Assembly: GCA_950022655.1 (NCBI GenBank)
Contig: OX465589.1
Location: 25,411,626-25,475,625 of the forward strand
Direction: 5' to 3'
Length of the DNA stretch: 64,000 bases
Source of the DNA: Alentia gelatinosa
Taxonomy: Eukaryota; Annelida; Polychaeta; Phyllodocida; Polynoidae
Part shown: positions 39,301-54,300 of the stretch, in pieces
Position numbering within the stretch: the stretch's first letter is position 1
Layout of the letters: the number at the start of each line of letters is the position of its first letter
Made by a program: the position numbers and the translations under genes
Notes under the pieces: generated by a model
What the model saw: only the letters and a program-made list of their open reading frames with translations
What the model was told of the DNA's origin: nothing
Databases searched by the model: none

Positions 39301-42300
39301 AGAACAGCATCAGTCTGAACCACTTTGTCTGGTAACATTCTTACTAGATAATGTTGACACGGGTACTAAGTTGTTGATACGATATCATATTGAGTGCACC
39401 TAGAGATGGTATGGATGTCTTGCCTGATAATATCCACATTGCCTCACCATGGCGCTGTACGTAGTCCTTGACCAACCCATTCTACACTGAACTCTTCTTA
39501 CCATGTCGCACTCTCTTACCGATAAGCAGAACAGGCCCCAGCTGAAGCGGAGAAGCCGAAGTCTCCCACAGGTGGGTCAGAGAAGAAACTCTGCAACCTG
39601 GGTTTTTGATAATTCTATGTCTCACCCTGTTCTTCAATGTGTGCCTTTAGGCAGGGCGCGGTCCCTGCTCTGAGCCATGGCTGAGCTACTTCTCGCCGCT
39701 CACAGCACGGTCCTACCGTCCCAAATGTTGCTTTCGCTTCATGTTATGTTCTTTTACTTTGCTTATAATCATTGCGCAATTTATAGAATAGGTAATATTA
39801 TACCAGGGTTTCTTTATCCTGGTCTTTCATTTTATAACACGCTGTTCATGAGGTTCAGTATTAGCTCTCCCTATAAAACTCCATCTAAACACCATGTCTG
39901 GTTCGTATAATATTACAGAAATCATTTAAAAGTTATTTCTCAATTCATATTTTTAATCAATATTTCATGCGTGGCTGGTTCATGTTATACGTTTTAAGGT
40001 TAACAGTGCATTTGCAATTTGTTTCCTCCATAAGTGTTCTTTTTCTATCACAATACGTAGTCCTTTGATTTTGTAGATTTCAGTTCTTGATGAAGGTTTT
40101 GATTACTCCTCATTTTTCACTTTTTACAAAATGCATGGACATTTCAAGAATTTTGTGCTCCACACTATCGAATCTTTTCATTAGTTCAAGCTATGTAAAT
40201 TTTGAACTTTTACCTTTTTAATTTTGTTACTCGTCTTTTGATTATTTTTAATATTTAGGTATACTCCTTATTGTATATATTGTACTTTGATATCTATTTG
40301 TACAGTGTAGTAATTTATACATATATACTACTTCCTCCTTGACGTATTAATGAAACTAGATAGCCGCAGTAGTTAAGATCTAGCCACCAACGACTAATTC
40401 TAAGCTACCAGTAGATGAAATTATGTTCATTAAATATCTCGTAGTATTAATGTACTAGGCAGATTAGGCTTTCAAATCGAAGAATGATGCCAATTTTCAT
40501 ACTCTGAATAGATTCTATTTTTTCTGAAGTCTGATACTCACAGAGTCGCATCTATAGGTATCCATTAGTTAGTATATAATTCTCAGTTTTGAGAAATTAG
40601 TATACATTGCTCAGTTTTGTTTAGTTGTCTTACATTGCTCACTATTATACAAGTAGTTTTATATAAGATATATTATATATATTTCTCAGTATTGATTAGT
40701 TAGTATATATTGCCTTTTATATGTTTTATACATTGCTCAGTTTTGAGTAGATGGTGTGTATTGCTCACTGCCTGCTGGTTGTGTGTGTGCAGAGCGCCAG
40801 GAGCCCCCAGTCTTCACCAGGAAGCTTGATGAGAAGGATGCCCGTGAGGGTACGCGTGCCCGCTTGGACTGTGCCGTCAAGGGTACTCCAACTCCCGAAC
40901 TCACCTGGTCAGTTCAGTTTATTTACACTTTGTTCTTCTCCCCTTACCGCCTGTTGGATTATTGATCATAAAAAAATTGACAAAGCAAAGAACTACTACT
41001 CTGAAAGCCATTTCTAAAAGGCTTTGCATGCAAAGTTAATAAATGTTTACCTTTCTAGGCAGAACATCTTTTCTTTAAGTTCATGTTCCATTATATTGAT
41101 TTAAAAGGCTTGCTAGGGGCAAGTTGCTGCCTATGGGTAAACTTTAAATGGAGTTATATAGCTGTACTTTTGAGAGCCCTGAACCCCTTGAGCTCCACAA
41201 TAGGCGCCTCGGGATGATATACGGGAATTTCAGACACACAAACATTGTACTATAGTTATAGTTTTGTGGCTGCTATGAGACAGCAGGTTGGTTGGCATAG
41301 AAAACATTGGGCAGGACATGTAAGAACTCCGCTTATTATAGGTTGTGTTCCACTTGGCTTACTGAACGGTATTGTACGGGCGCCGCACATGTTAACGACC
41401 GTCAGGTGGATGTATAAAATAGGTGCGATGGATCAGGGACCCTTTTTTTTAGACCGGATAATCGTTAATAGCGATTATTAATAATTCAAGACCGTTTTTA
41501 AGATAAATACAACGACAATTGGCCCCTAGGGTTCGATAATTATCGCCAAATGTTTGATGATTAGACTAGGGCCTCAAAACGGTCGCTATTAACGGTTATC
41601 CCGTCAAAAGAACGGGTCCCTGGCCACAAACTCACCGTCGGCGACCTTACGGCGGTACCCGTAGGGTGTGAGCCAACGAACGGGCCTCATTATTATAAGC
41701 ATGTTTTGGCAGACGCCTAGCGGAGTTAAAATCCGGCCTCCCCAGTGGAACACACCCTTTAAACAGCACTCTAGTTTCAAGCTGTAAGTTGATATGATTT
41801 CATTTTAATGATACTGGATCTTATCGCTCATCACTTCAGGTTCATTAACGACGCACCACTGGAGGTGACGGAGCGCGTGTCTGTGGACCTCCGCGAGTCG
41901 CGCACCGAGCTGCTCGCCACGCTCTACATCGACGACTGCGTGCCCGACGACCAGGGAACCGTCAAGGTCATCGCCAAGAACGTGGCTGGAGAAGCCACCT
42001 GTGAGGGAAAACTCATCGTGTCCAGTAAGTCACTGACTACCACACCCATCTCTACCGCTTTCTGGGATTTTTGGTGATATATCTTACACAATTGATCAGA
42101 TACAATTGATGGTCTTCCAATATCAAATCGAAAGATTTTTCATCAAAGAAAATCTTGAATGATGGGATTTATGGTCCATATTTATTTTCAAACAATATAT
42201 GCAGAGACTGAAGTTGAACTGCCCTCTGTATGTATATAAAAAATAAATTTAACCATCAAATCCTGTCGTAATGGTTAAAGATACTTTTCTTCAACTTGAT

Positions 42301-45300
42301 TCATTCCATCGTTGATGGTAAGACATTACACAAGATATACGTAATACTATTTGATTCCTTAGACTGATGGAATAGCAATATGTAGAATATCTGTCTACAT
42401 CCCTATACAGTATGGATGCAATACTGCATAGAACCCTTTGTCATCGTGGAGTCTAGAGTGATACATGAACGTAACCTGCTTTTAGTCTATTACGGTACCG
42501 ATTGGGGGAGAATCCGGTATAGGACTCACCTCATAAAACTTACTTACAGAACAGGAAAGAATCCTTTTCAAACCAGTTTCATATCATCAATATGAATAGT
42601 CATCAATTTAATCTATGCACATTTATAACCAGATTCTGGCGAGGATGAAGGTAATGCCTAATGATAGATTAATGATAGATTGCCTATTAATCAATGATCA
42701 CGTCCCAGCCTTTGCAATCTACCTGTCATACTTTATCTGTTTAAACACCTTCAAGTCAATATCATGTTAGCCCTTTCACTTGCAGATCATTTCAAACAGA
42801 TAGCCATCTGTAGAAAATATTGATTCTCTTTTGTTAAGTTTCAAGTCTGGATATATGGATTTAACTTATCTTTAGTATGCTTGTTCCGTACATTACATAT
42901 CCATCACCTCAGCTCCCATGTATTTAGACATTAGAGAAGCTAACAAGTTAAACTTTCCCAAACCTTGAAGTAGTTTCACATTCAAATAGATTCCAGCTTA
43001 TCTATTCCCGGTATTTAGTATCTAATTATTACATTAATGATCCCATCTTATACGAGGCCAACAGGGCAGCATTTATATTAAATATATTCCAATAAGTATA
43101 AAGTATATCATATTTATACTTATGTATAGTTCCGTGTAATTGGTAAATGATACAGTCGCATGGAGGTATGATGCTATACATTTGCATGCGTTAATCAGAT
43201 GAATCATTTTATAGATATTAGATAATACAAAGAAATAGCGGAACACTAATAAGGAGCTTTAGTTAAATTTGACATATTCTTAATGTAGTGCAACCTGGGA
43301 CCCGTTTTGTAGACAGGATAATCGTTAATAGCGACCGTTTTGAGGTCTAATTATCAGGGATTTGGCAATAATTATCACGCCATTAGGGCCAATGGTCGCT
43401 GTATTATCTTGAAAACCGTCTTGAATCTTTGATTCTCGCTATTAACAATCATCCTGTCTTAAAACTGGCCCCGTTTTTTTAGACGAGATAATCGTCAATA
43501 GCGACCGTTTTGAGGCCCTTGTCTAATGATCATACATTAGGCAATAATTATCGAATCCTTGGGGCCAATGGTTGTTGTATTGATCTTGGAAACCGACTTT
43601 GATGTTTAATAATCGCTATCAACGATTATCTCGTCTAAAAAACGGGTCTCAGTTTCACACCACACAATTGCAAGCAGTCAAATTGACCCAAAACAAACAT
43701 TTGGATTGCTAGTTTGCGGTGTGAAAGGACCCCAAAGACATTAAAGCACAACATTCGTTATTATGGGACCTAGGTATTGTTAGTGCTCTTCTCGTCAATA
43801 TATTGATAGAGAAATGATAATCATTTGGTAATTCTGTGTTGCAGTCAAGAAGGAGATGCCCAAGTTTTTACGTAAACCAGAACACATTGAGACAATGGAG
43901 CACGAAGACATCAAATTTGAGGCTCTTGTTGTCGGCAAACCAACACCATCTGTCGAATGGTATGTGCTTCTATTTCTGACCAAGATTCAATATATCATAA
44001 TGATAGTACATATCACTATTGAGTTGGTTTGTTCCATGTAATACGTTATTGTTACCACCGGATGTTACTATTTTGTGTCTATTTTCTGTGTAACGAAAGC
44101 TTGACACCGCATATTCCCATGAAGAGTAAAGAATGGAATGTGGTATTTTCTAATGACAATAAAAGTGAGTTTCATTACTCAACTAGGTATATATGCATAA
44201 AGTATATCAGGTCTTGCGGTGCTCTAATCTCTGTGGTCTATTTCTAGGTTCTGCAAGGAGTTGAAACTGGAGCCGTCCGAGCGGATCATCATTGAGCAGG
44301 AGGGCATGAACCACGCGCTCATCATGAAGAACGTGGTGAAACCAGAGGCCGGCATGTTCTCTATCAAAGCCAAGAACGAGATGGGCACACTCAGTGCAAC
44401 AGCCAGGCTCAAAATCACCCGTGAGTGTTACTCATTTCTGCCCAGCGAGCCACTCTTTCTATTTATTTATATGACATTTATATAGGATAGGGTTAGAAGT
44501 GTTTTCAGCTCGTATCGGATCCTGAACATTCATATAGGAATCTTACCAACTCCTCAATGGGGAATTATAAGAGATAACTCGATTAATTAAGTTTTCATGT
44601 CTCTCCTTGTTTTTCCTGGAAAAATGGTGTACTTGACTAGTTTATTGAATGTCATTATCTTGATTTTAAATATAAAGATTTGGATTTAAGATTTTTGGGT
44701 TTGGCATCAGAAAATATGATGAATTTGATTTCCATTCAAGGAATCTTTTAAAGTTATAAATTGATATTTAACCACTGCCATCGATTTTTTTCATTTTTGT
44801 CTGGTAAAATGTGATGAATCTCTATTTGCAAGATACTTATATAAATCGTTATATACAATAACTCATTCATTGGTCATGCTAATAAAAAAAATTCGTTGAT
44901 ACTACATCTTACATAAACCATCATAATAAATGATCTTTGTTGATTTTGCAGCTGTTCAACCACCCAAGATTGTTAAGCCTATCAAAGACATAGTAGCCCC
45001 TAACAACGGCCCGGGTAAGTTTGCGTGCAAAGTCACAGGCTTCCCGACCCCAGAGGTTACCTGGTTCCTGGACAATACCCAGCTAGATGCCTCAGAGAAC
45101 ATTGAGTTCGAGGTAGACGAGCGAAGCAACATGTACCACATGACCTTGCTAAATGATCTCTCCGAGATGGATGGCCGGATTCGTGTTCTCGCTGTAAACA
45201 AAGGCGGTCAGGATGAGTGCTCTGCGAAACTCGATGTTCGTGGCCGAGCGCCAACATTCATCGAGAGACCACTAAAGTGCACAATCCTGGCAGGCGAAAC

Positions 45301-48300
45301 AGCAATCTTCAGAACCCAAATCGATGGAGACCCTGAACCCACTCTGGCCTGGTCCAAGGGTAAGTGGAAGCAGATGGCCCCCAACAAGGAGACCCGCATC
45401 TATTACGATGAGAGCACCACTGAGCATGTATTGGAGATGGACAACATCGTGAAGAAGGATGCAGGCACCTACACTGTCACCATTGAGAACGAGTTCGGCA
45501 GTGATACGTGCCCCTGCACACTCATGGTCACAGACCTGCCCGAAGAAGCCGAAGTCTGGAAGTGCGCCCTCAAAGAGGCGTAAGTACTTGATATGATCTA
45601 TTTACCACAATTCTTAAGAATAGAGTTATTACTTAAATCTACTTAGATTGTTCTACTACATTTCGGTGGTAGAAATATCAGAGAAACATACGTTGTCATT
45701 CCCTTTTCGCAATATACCAGGAAGATTTAGGTACATTCAGTAGCATAGATACAGTGAACTGCTCTCTTTTTTCCTTTTTTTATATGGATAAGACAGATTT
45801 ATAAACTTTTCCGGTATTAATTAGTATTGAACATGCAATCAAGAAATCAATATCAAAATTGAATGGTTGCTGTAGTTTGCTTTATATCCCTAAGCGAGCT
45901 TATCACTGGACTAGATTCTGCTTTAAATGGTGTGGGACTAAGGCACTAGCAAACATGAATAAACATGTCAGTGATATATATTTCTACATGTCACCTACCA
46001 GGTCGGCTGCTGCCAAAGATGAAGATGAAGACGACCCTGACTGGGGAAAGCTTAAGAAGGGCAGGGGACGTGCCAAGGACGAAGAACCCGAGGAGATGGG
46101 CTTCAAACTGAAGAAGGTGGTACGTAAGGCACCTGAGGAACTTCCGACTGTAGAAGCTGTGGTCGTGGAAGAAGAAAAAGAGAGGATCGGCTTCGAGATA
46201 CGTAAGCGAGATCCGCTAGAGCTTCAGAAGAAGAAGTCTCCACCCAAAGAGAAGAAGGAGGAAGAAATAGTTCCAGAGGAGGACAAGGATTCTTACAAGC
46301 GCCAGCCCAAGGCACCCAAAGAAGAAGAGGATGAGGACAAGAAATTGGCATTGGGCAAGGCCAAAGTAAGTGGCTACTTTCTACACATTTTTTACCTTGC
46401 TGGGCCCTGTATTACTAAGCTCGATGGCCAACATTATCGCCAAACCTACTTTGGCCATCGAGTTTGCAGATTATGGCCATTTTGCCATACCCCCTATTAC
46501 AAAGATTGTGGCCAACATCGCCAAAAGATGACGTCAGAGAAGGGATTCCCGTTTTTATGGCGTCTATATTCCGATACACGAATTTCCAATTTATAACAAA
46601 CATATACTCTTTTATATCAATAAAGTGTATCACAAAGATAGAAGTTCAAGGCAAACATGTATCTCTACCGACACACACAAATAGCCTGTTTAAGTTTGAA
46701 AAGTACCAGCGTATATGTTGAGAATGATTATTCCTGAAACACAAACTTCCCCTATGATAGGATATGAGCATCTACTAAAAGAATTTACATTTTATCAATG
46801 TCAAAACTTGGATATTCCCAATGAAATCGGATATAGATGGCAAAAAGTGATAATAGGTGTTGTTTTTACCATTTACGATGTCCTCGGACGTCCTAAAACC
46901 CTATGGCCAAAGTTTGGCCACATTCACTGGCCATTTACAGCCGTAATACACCTCGAATTCCAACCGATGGCCAAACTGGACACGGTTGGCCATAAAGCTG
47001 GCCATAAAGTTTTAGTATGCAAATGCAGTTATTATGATTATACATCAGTGTGGATTTTCTGGACACTCCTAAGGATAGTCAGTTTCAACTATTTGTTGTT
47101 TGTTATATAGATATATTTGCCACAATTATTGTGTTCAGTATTTATATGTAAAGAAATATGTCCTCTTGAATATCTCTCATTGTATTTTTAGCCTCAGTCA
47201 CAGCAAAGTATTGCATAAATCAGTTGCGCTGGTTATGCAAACAAAAACCTATCAATAACGCTCCCATTAACAGATTCACAGGCGTTATGACCAGCCTTAT
47301 TCATTAAAGTCTTCTATACAGTAACTTCGACTCACCTCCTTGGTTTTGAGAAATAATGTATTCTCCATTTCATCTCGACAGTTCGGCTTCACTAAAGAAC
47401 TTGAAGACCAGCATGTCAAAGAGAAGGAAGTGGGAATCTTCGAGTGTGATGTAACCCACAAAAAGATCCCTGTAGACTGGTACATCAACAGCCAGCCAGT
47501 GGTACCAGGACCGAAGTACCAGGTATTCGCTGAGGACCTTCATCACAAACTCTGTGTCAACGTAGCACGCCCAGCTGACGAAGGCGAAGTCAAAGCTACC
47601 TTCAGGAAGGCCGTCACAACAGCGCGCCTATACGTAGAACGTAAGTTACCATCATCCTATATGTCCCAACAGTTTATTTAGGACAACTTCAAAGGATCAA
47701 GGTTTTTTGTGTTTTTTTCTCTGTCTGTCTCTTTCTCTGTCTATCTCTCTTTTACTTTCTGTATTGTTTTACAGTAATATCCCTGAATTGCAGTACCATA
47801 TATTCTAATATGTAATAATGAATGGAATAAAGTACTTATTCCGAATGGTATGAATAAGGTACTTTTATTCTGGAGAGTTGTGATAAATAATGTAAAGGTG
47901 ATAAGGAGTGCTGATGGATAATGCTTTTCATCTATATATCTTATAGTTTCAAAAGTTTAGCTGCTGCTAAAAAGACAATTTTTATTTGATCTGTCACTCT
48001 TTAGTGTGTGCCCCATCGATTCTGTTTCATTCAATTTTAGTAAAATTTTCATATTCTTATTCTATCTATCCCAAATCATTGGTATGATTTATATCCATGA
48101 TTTATTTTTATTCCGTCGACCCTTGGCGATAGCATTTTCTATCAAGTAGCAATCTAAGCAATGAAAATTAATCAGTTAATAAATCAACCTATTGATAGAT
48201 AACATGCCAATGTCCTTCGTCATTAATGAACTAGTAAACTAGCCCTAGATTTGATTCCCATCAACCTATAGGAAATTCCCTAGTGTTATGGATAAGACCT

Positions 48301-51300
48301 GTCCGAAATAGATTTGGACCTGACTTATCCGACACCAAAATGTATTCCCATTAATACACTTCCTTCTCTTTATTTCCATTCTCTTTAGTACATAGACCGG
48401 GATATTAATTCTTGGTTGACATTACTTGCAGCATTGATACCCAACTTTGTGGGCAAACTCAATGACGTCACGACTCCTGAGCACACCACAGCCACCTTCA
48501 CATGTGAACTGAATGACGATGAGTTGAAGGTCAAATGGTTCCTGAAGGGCGTGGAGCTCAAACAGTCTGACCGCTATGAGTTTGCTCACACCGGCTGCAC
48601 ACATACTCTAGTCATCAAGGACGCTCTGGTGAAAGACACCGGAGAGGTGTCCTGTAAGAGCAGGAATGTAAAGACAACCGCCAAACTGACTGTGGAAGGT
48701 AAGTTTTTCACAGGTCCAGTGTTTCCTACAGGCACAACACGGCACACGCTGCAGCACACTGCACCAGTGCACCTGTTATTTGGTTAATTGTTGATATAAG
48801 CGCATGGTTGAGAAACATATGCTAGTATTTAATTGTTACTGGTGTGATTGTTCAAAACATCACACCGTGCTATGAGAAGGCCATGTTCAATAAGGTAAGC
48901 AGTTGAAGATATGGCATGCCTGTTTGGTTGCGCATGTTAGCCGTGTTGCAAAGTAATAACCTGAGATTATCATATCTTAACAACATAATGTAAGCTAGGC
49001 GATTCACATATACAGTAGTGCAATTTTACTAGACATAATGAGAATTTTGTTGTGATTTTTAAGTATGTATGACCCTTGCATGACCTTTTTTCAGGCGATA
49101 TCATTGAATTCACGCGAGCGCCAATGAATGCATGTATCCCTGAACACTCAGTGGCTGCCTTCTCTTGTGATGTCAGTCCTCCTGATGCGGAGGTTACATG
49201 GTACATAGATGGGATCCAAATCTTTGAGAGTGAAAAGTATGAGCTAATCGGTTGCGGGGCCACTCGCTGCCTCCGCATACATGAGGCTACTGGATATGAT
49301 GAGGGGACGTACTCTGTGAGCGCAGGCCAGGCTGAGGTGTCTGCCGACCTTACTGTAGAAGGTGAGGGTCGTATCAGAATTTTAAAGAGCAATATATTTA
49401 AAGGACAGGTAGATCTTTGTCAATTAAGAGAGATGGACTCTAAATATTCTAAGTATATATTGATAAATGCCATAGTTTTCATATAGGATACATATTTCAG
49501 CCTTATTAATTTAGAAGAGAAAAGGCTAATAATTATCATGAAGACTAGCGAAAACTATATTCTAAACTATATTGATAAATATTGAGTAGAGTAGAAACCA
49601 ATGACCCTGCTTTGATAGTAATGCTTCGTTGGTAATCGGAATACTACTAAACGTCTCTGACATATACTACCACAATGCAATAGATTACTACAAAAGCTTA
49701 GCCCTATTACTACATCTTTTAACTGCTTTGAAATAACACTTTTTCATAAAGGGTAGATAATCTTATGAATGATTATCTAATTCACCTAAAGTATAGTTTC
49801 TACAATTATACTCGACCATATATTTATTTAAACTCAGCTTGGCATACATATATATCATAGAGTAATAGTCGGCCTCGACTTACAGTGTGTTTGTCGGGTT
49901 TGAGGGATTGGGGGAAATTAAGCTGGCACTAGTTCAAAATTGCGTGATGCTTTCTGTGGAAGGGAGCCGTATATCTTATTATATACCTATGGCTGAACAT
50001 GTATGAAATACTACCTTCTGCTAGGGGTGTAGTATCAATAATGTTCTGGCTCACTATGACGTAGTGAATAAGCGTCGAAACATATTTGTATGTAATATAA
50101 ATGTCCTCGAATGACATGATAGACCACAGGCAAGATTTCTAGGAGTCAGTCACCATTCTCGCCTTTCAAGCGGATTGGTTCTGCATCGGGGCAATATCGA
50201 TAAGCAAAACGTCCTTTTGGGACGCAAAACATGCTCATAGGTGCATTAATAGGGATACATAGAATTTCACGCATTTTCAGGGCTGCTCTTCAGGTATCCA
50301 TAGGTGTTGATATGAAGTAACCTTTTCCTAATTATTTCTAATTCATAACTCGGATCTGTTCTGGTACTAAATCTGTAGCACTACAACAAACCTTTTTCAT
50401 GGAGTGTCCCATTTCTCCTAATTCGGTTGGAGGCTAACATGGCTCACAGGCTTGGAAGAGCGGACACTCTGTAATGAACACATATGACTACCTTGGACAG
50501 GTAGTGTCGTCACTAACGACCTGCTCGGAGGAGCTACTCAGACATCTGCTTCACTAGATGGTGATGGTTGCTAACCCGCATTTCCCACTGGCGCCGAGTG
50601 GTAGTGGTGGTGGTGCAATTTTGCCCATCTACAAAATAAATGTGACTTTGTTATTTCCTTTTAACTTGCACAGGCGGTTACACATCTCCTTCGGAGTGTG
50701 AGGCAAAAATGGACGAAGAGGTGCTCAGTGAAGGGGAGGTTGAGCATGAAAGAGTTGACGTTGTAAAACTGGAACGGCAAACAACAGCTAGAACATCTTC
50801 TGTTGCCAATCAAGCCACCACCTTGCAGGGGGTTGGGACTCCTGAAGACGTCAATAGTTCTGATGCTGCCTCTAGTGGTGATGAGGATGAGGATGATGGC
50901 ATTTCCCTGTTGTCAGAGAAGTCTGAAAAGGATGACGGCCAAAGTTCAGAAAACTCAGATAAACTATCCGAGGACTCAAGTCTTACTGATTCAAATAGTT
51001 CATCTGGAGCAGAATGGACCTTTGATGACAATGCAACCAGTACGGAGCCAAAGGAACAAACATTCTCAGCAGAGCATGAACTGACAATTATTGAAGAAAC
51101 CCCTAGAACAGAACTTCATTATAAATTGCTGAAAGTGGCAATGTCTCGGCAATCAACAATAGAAGAATTGAGTGAGCACAGTGACTCAGTTACTTTTGAC
51201 GATGGTGCCAGTCATAGAGTGTCTTCCAGCTGCCGTAGCAGCCTTGAAAAAGTAAAAGAAGAGGAGGTGATTGCCAGTTCAGATATTGACAAAAGCTTTG

Positions 51301-54300
51301 ACCTCAAGGCTGAAATGCCTGCTACACAAGCAGAGAGTGTAGTTTTTGAAGAAGTCCCCACGGATGAAAAAATCGTACCGGAGAATTCAATTGGGAAAGA
51401 AACTAGGGAGATTTCAATAGATGTTTCTTCACCTCAAGATGAATTGTACACTGGGAATCTCATTTTTGAATGTGAAAATTCTTCTGAAATGTCATCAACA
51501 GAACCTGATGCTGAAGATGCAGAATCTATGGAGAAAAACCTTGGAACATCCGCTGGAAAAGAAATGCCATACAACGAACACATGGTTGAAGATTCAGAAC
51601 TGGTTCATTCTTCACTAGTAACCACAACTGAAGAGGGGATTCAAGAAAAGCAGGAACATCTAAGCACTCAGACATCAACTACAATATTAGATCCTGATGT
51701 CTCATATGCAAATAGTGAAGGTGGTGGTAAACTCTTCCAATTAACTGGCGCACTGACCACTCAACAAGAAAATGCCAAATCATCAACTGACAAAGTTATC
51801 ACAAAAAGTAGCGGTAACGTTAGCACCACATTTTCAGAGGCGAAAGAAGCCATAACTTACATTGATGTAGAGACTGCATTTTCTGAAATGAGAAGTGAAA
51901 TCCTTGAAGAAACCCTCGATGACTTACTCAGTCGGAGAGATAGTGGTTCTGATATAGCTTCAACTCTACTTGAGATCGGCGCTGATATGGTAGAAAAAGA
52001 AGTCGTGTCAGCTATGACCTTGGAGCTGCTTGATCTTTCTCCAGATTTAGTAGAAGCCTATCTGAGGCATATGGGCCTAATTCAGGTGGTGAGGATTGCC
52101 AGGTTCTATCCTATCCATAATCAGATAGTATCCACAGAGCAGAACAGTATGGAATTTTACTCAAGGATGTTTGTAAAAAAGCAAGTTCGAATAACAAAGA
52201 CTGTTCATGAAACTTTCAGAAGAACCCAAGGTGATGATATCCACATTGTCAGTCTCATCTTGAACTGTGCGAAGAAACTGAGGGTACTCCCAGTGACAAG
52301 ATTCTTCTGTGATAAATGTGAAGAGGTCGTTGAGGTGTCAAGTCTGCAGTTGTATTCGGTACAGCAAGACGGCGTGGAAGTACAAGTTGAACTATGTCCA
52401 CATTACCCAGACTACCACGTACAGAGCATATCGTGCGATGATACCAGCACAATTCAACAGCTACATTCGTCATCTCACACAAAATCCCAGAAGCATAAAT
52501 CATCCTCAGAAAGCACCAGCTCGAACTGGCATGTTCTGTCTTGTGAATCATCATGCGAACAACATTCCCATGACTGCCATGAAGAACAAATAGATCAACG
52601 CTTCACAAAACAGTTTGAGACATCTCAAAGTATCTCCCCTTCATCAGATACCACGTCTACTGTTTTGACACAACTTCAGGAGGTGCAAGATTCAAAGGTT
52701 CTTTCAGCAGAGCTTACCAACAGTGTCACCATCAGCCACACCTATAACATCAAGGAGACTGAGACAATCAGGTACACTATGGACGACCTCCATGCACAAA
52801 CAGTGCACACTCGTGAAACCATCGTACCAGCTGAAGGGCTTCATTACACGAATTTCAGTTCAATCTCCAAGGATTTAACCAAGGAATTGTCGGATGTAAG
52901 TGAAGCTGAGAAGACCAGCACAGGAAGTAGTGAAATGATCGAAACAGAAAGTATAAAAGTACTTGAAACAAATGACGATATCATTCAACCGTCAAAAGAG
53001 CCAAATACGATAGTTAGCAAGTCTGAAGGTATTCTAGAACACCAGGCAGAAATCAACTCAGAGGTCTCTGCATCTGACCACGGAGTAGACAGTGATATGA
53101 AGGAGGGCGTTACTGAACGGGACAGGAAGGATGAACAATTGTCAGCTTCAATCTGTGTGACACAAATATGCGAGGAAAAGGTAGCTAAACACGTGTCTTC
53201 ACTCAAGCCTGGCAGTGACCATGGTAGCACATCACACGTCAATGCTACACTTTATAAAATCAGTGAACTACCAGGAGAATCCTCAGAGGTTTCCATCCCT
53301 AAAAGAATCGATACAGCCTCCGTAGAAACCTCCAAGTCGACAGCCATAGAAACGAAGGGTATTGACATTGAAGATGAATCCACGAACAAACCCATTGTGG
53401 GATACGAAGACCAGTCTGAGTATGATGCTGATAATGAGGAGAGCTGTATCGATGAAGGTAGTGTAGGGAGTCCACCTAAACTCTGTGAAGAAGGCAGTAA
53501 ACAGGGTAAAGACACTGATGCAAAGGCAATTAATGTGGAGTCTGATTTACACGTAAATGAGCATAGCTTATTTGAGGAGGTCCGAAACAAAAATGTGACA
53601 GTCAGAAAGAATCGGAGGATAGTCGAGGTACTGCAAAGCTCTTCTACCATACTGCCTTCCATTCACGAAGAATGTTCAGGAATGATTCCAGTGTGTCATT
53701 ATCAATTCCCAGGCCTTTCAGAGGAGAAACAAGAGCGGATGATTGAGGGGCCTGATGTAATGACTACTACAGACCATCAAAATGATGCAGCTGCCGTGGT
53801 ACATGAGATAGCTCATCTCCCTCTCTCTGAAGAACAAGAACCCGATGATACCTTTGATGATCAATCAAGTTCAACTACACCAAAAATGTCAGTAGATAAG
53901 ACAACCTCATCCACACACCACCACAAAGGCTTATTGGGGGCAACCTCCCAGTCCTCAACATCCTGGGTGCCACAGTATGTCATCCCACGAGAACCGGCTG
54001 CGAAAGGTTTCCTAGTGGACAAATACACATCTGAGAGGTACACTGAGACGTCCTACACAGACCCAAGCACATCTGATCTACCACCCCTGGAAAGCGTATT
54101 GGATCGTGCAATCTCGCTATTAGATCCTAACACTAAGGAGGCTGACTTAACAGCTACAGAAGCCAGTGATGAACACCAAGTCACCTTCGCTCAAAAGATG
54201 TCGCGTAAAATATTTGGCCCAGCGACACAGACTCGGGCAATGTCAGCCGAGGGAAATTTTCCTTCAGCTCAGACAATGCCTACAGAACAGGAAAGGACAG

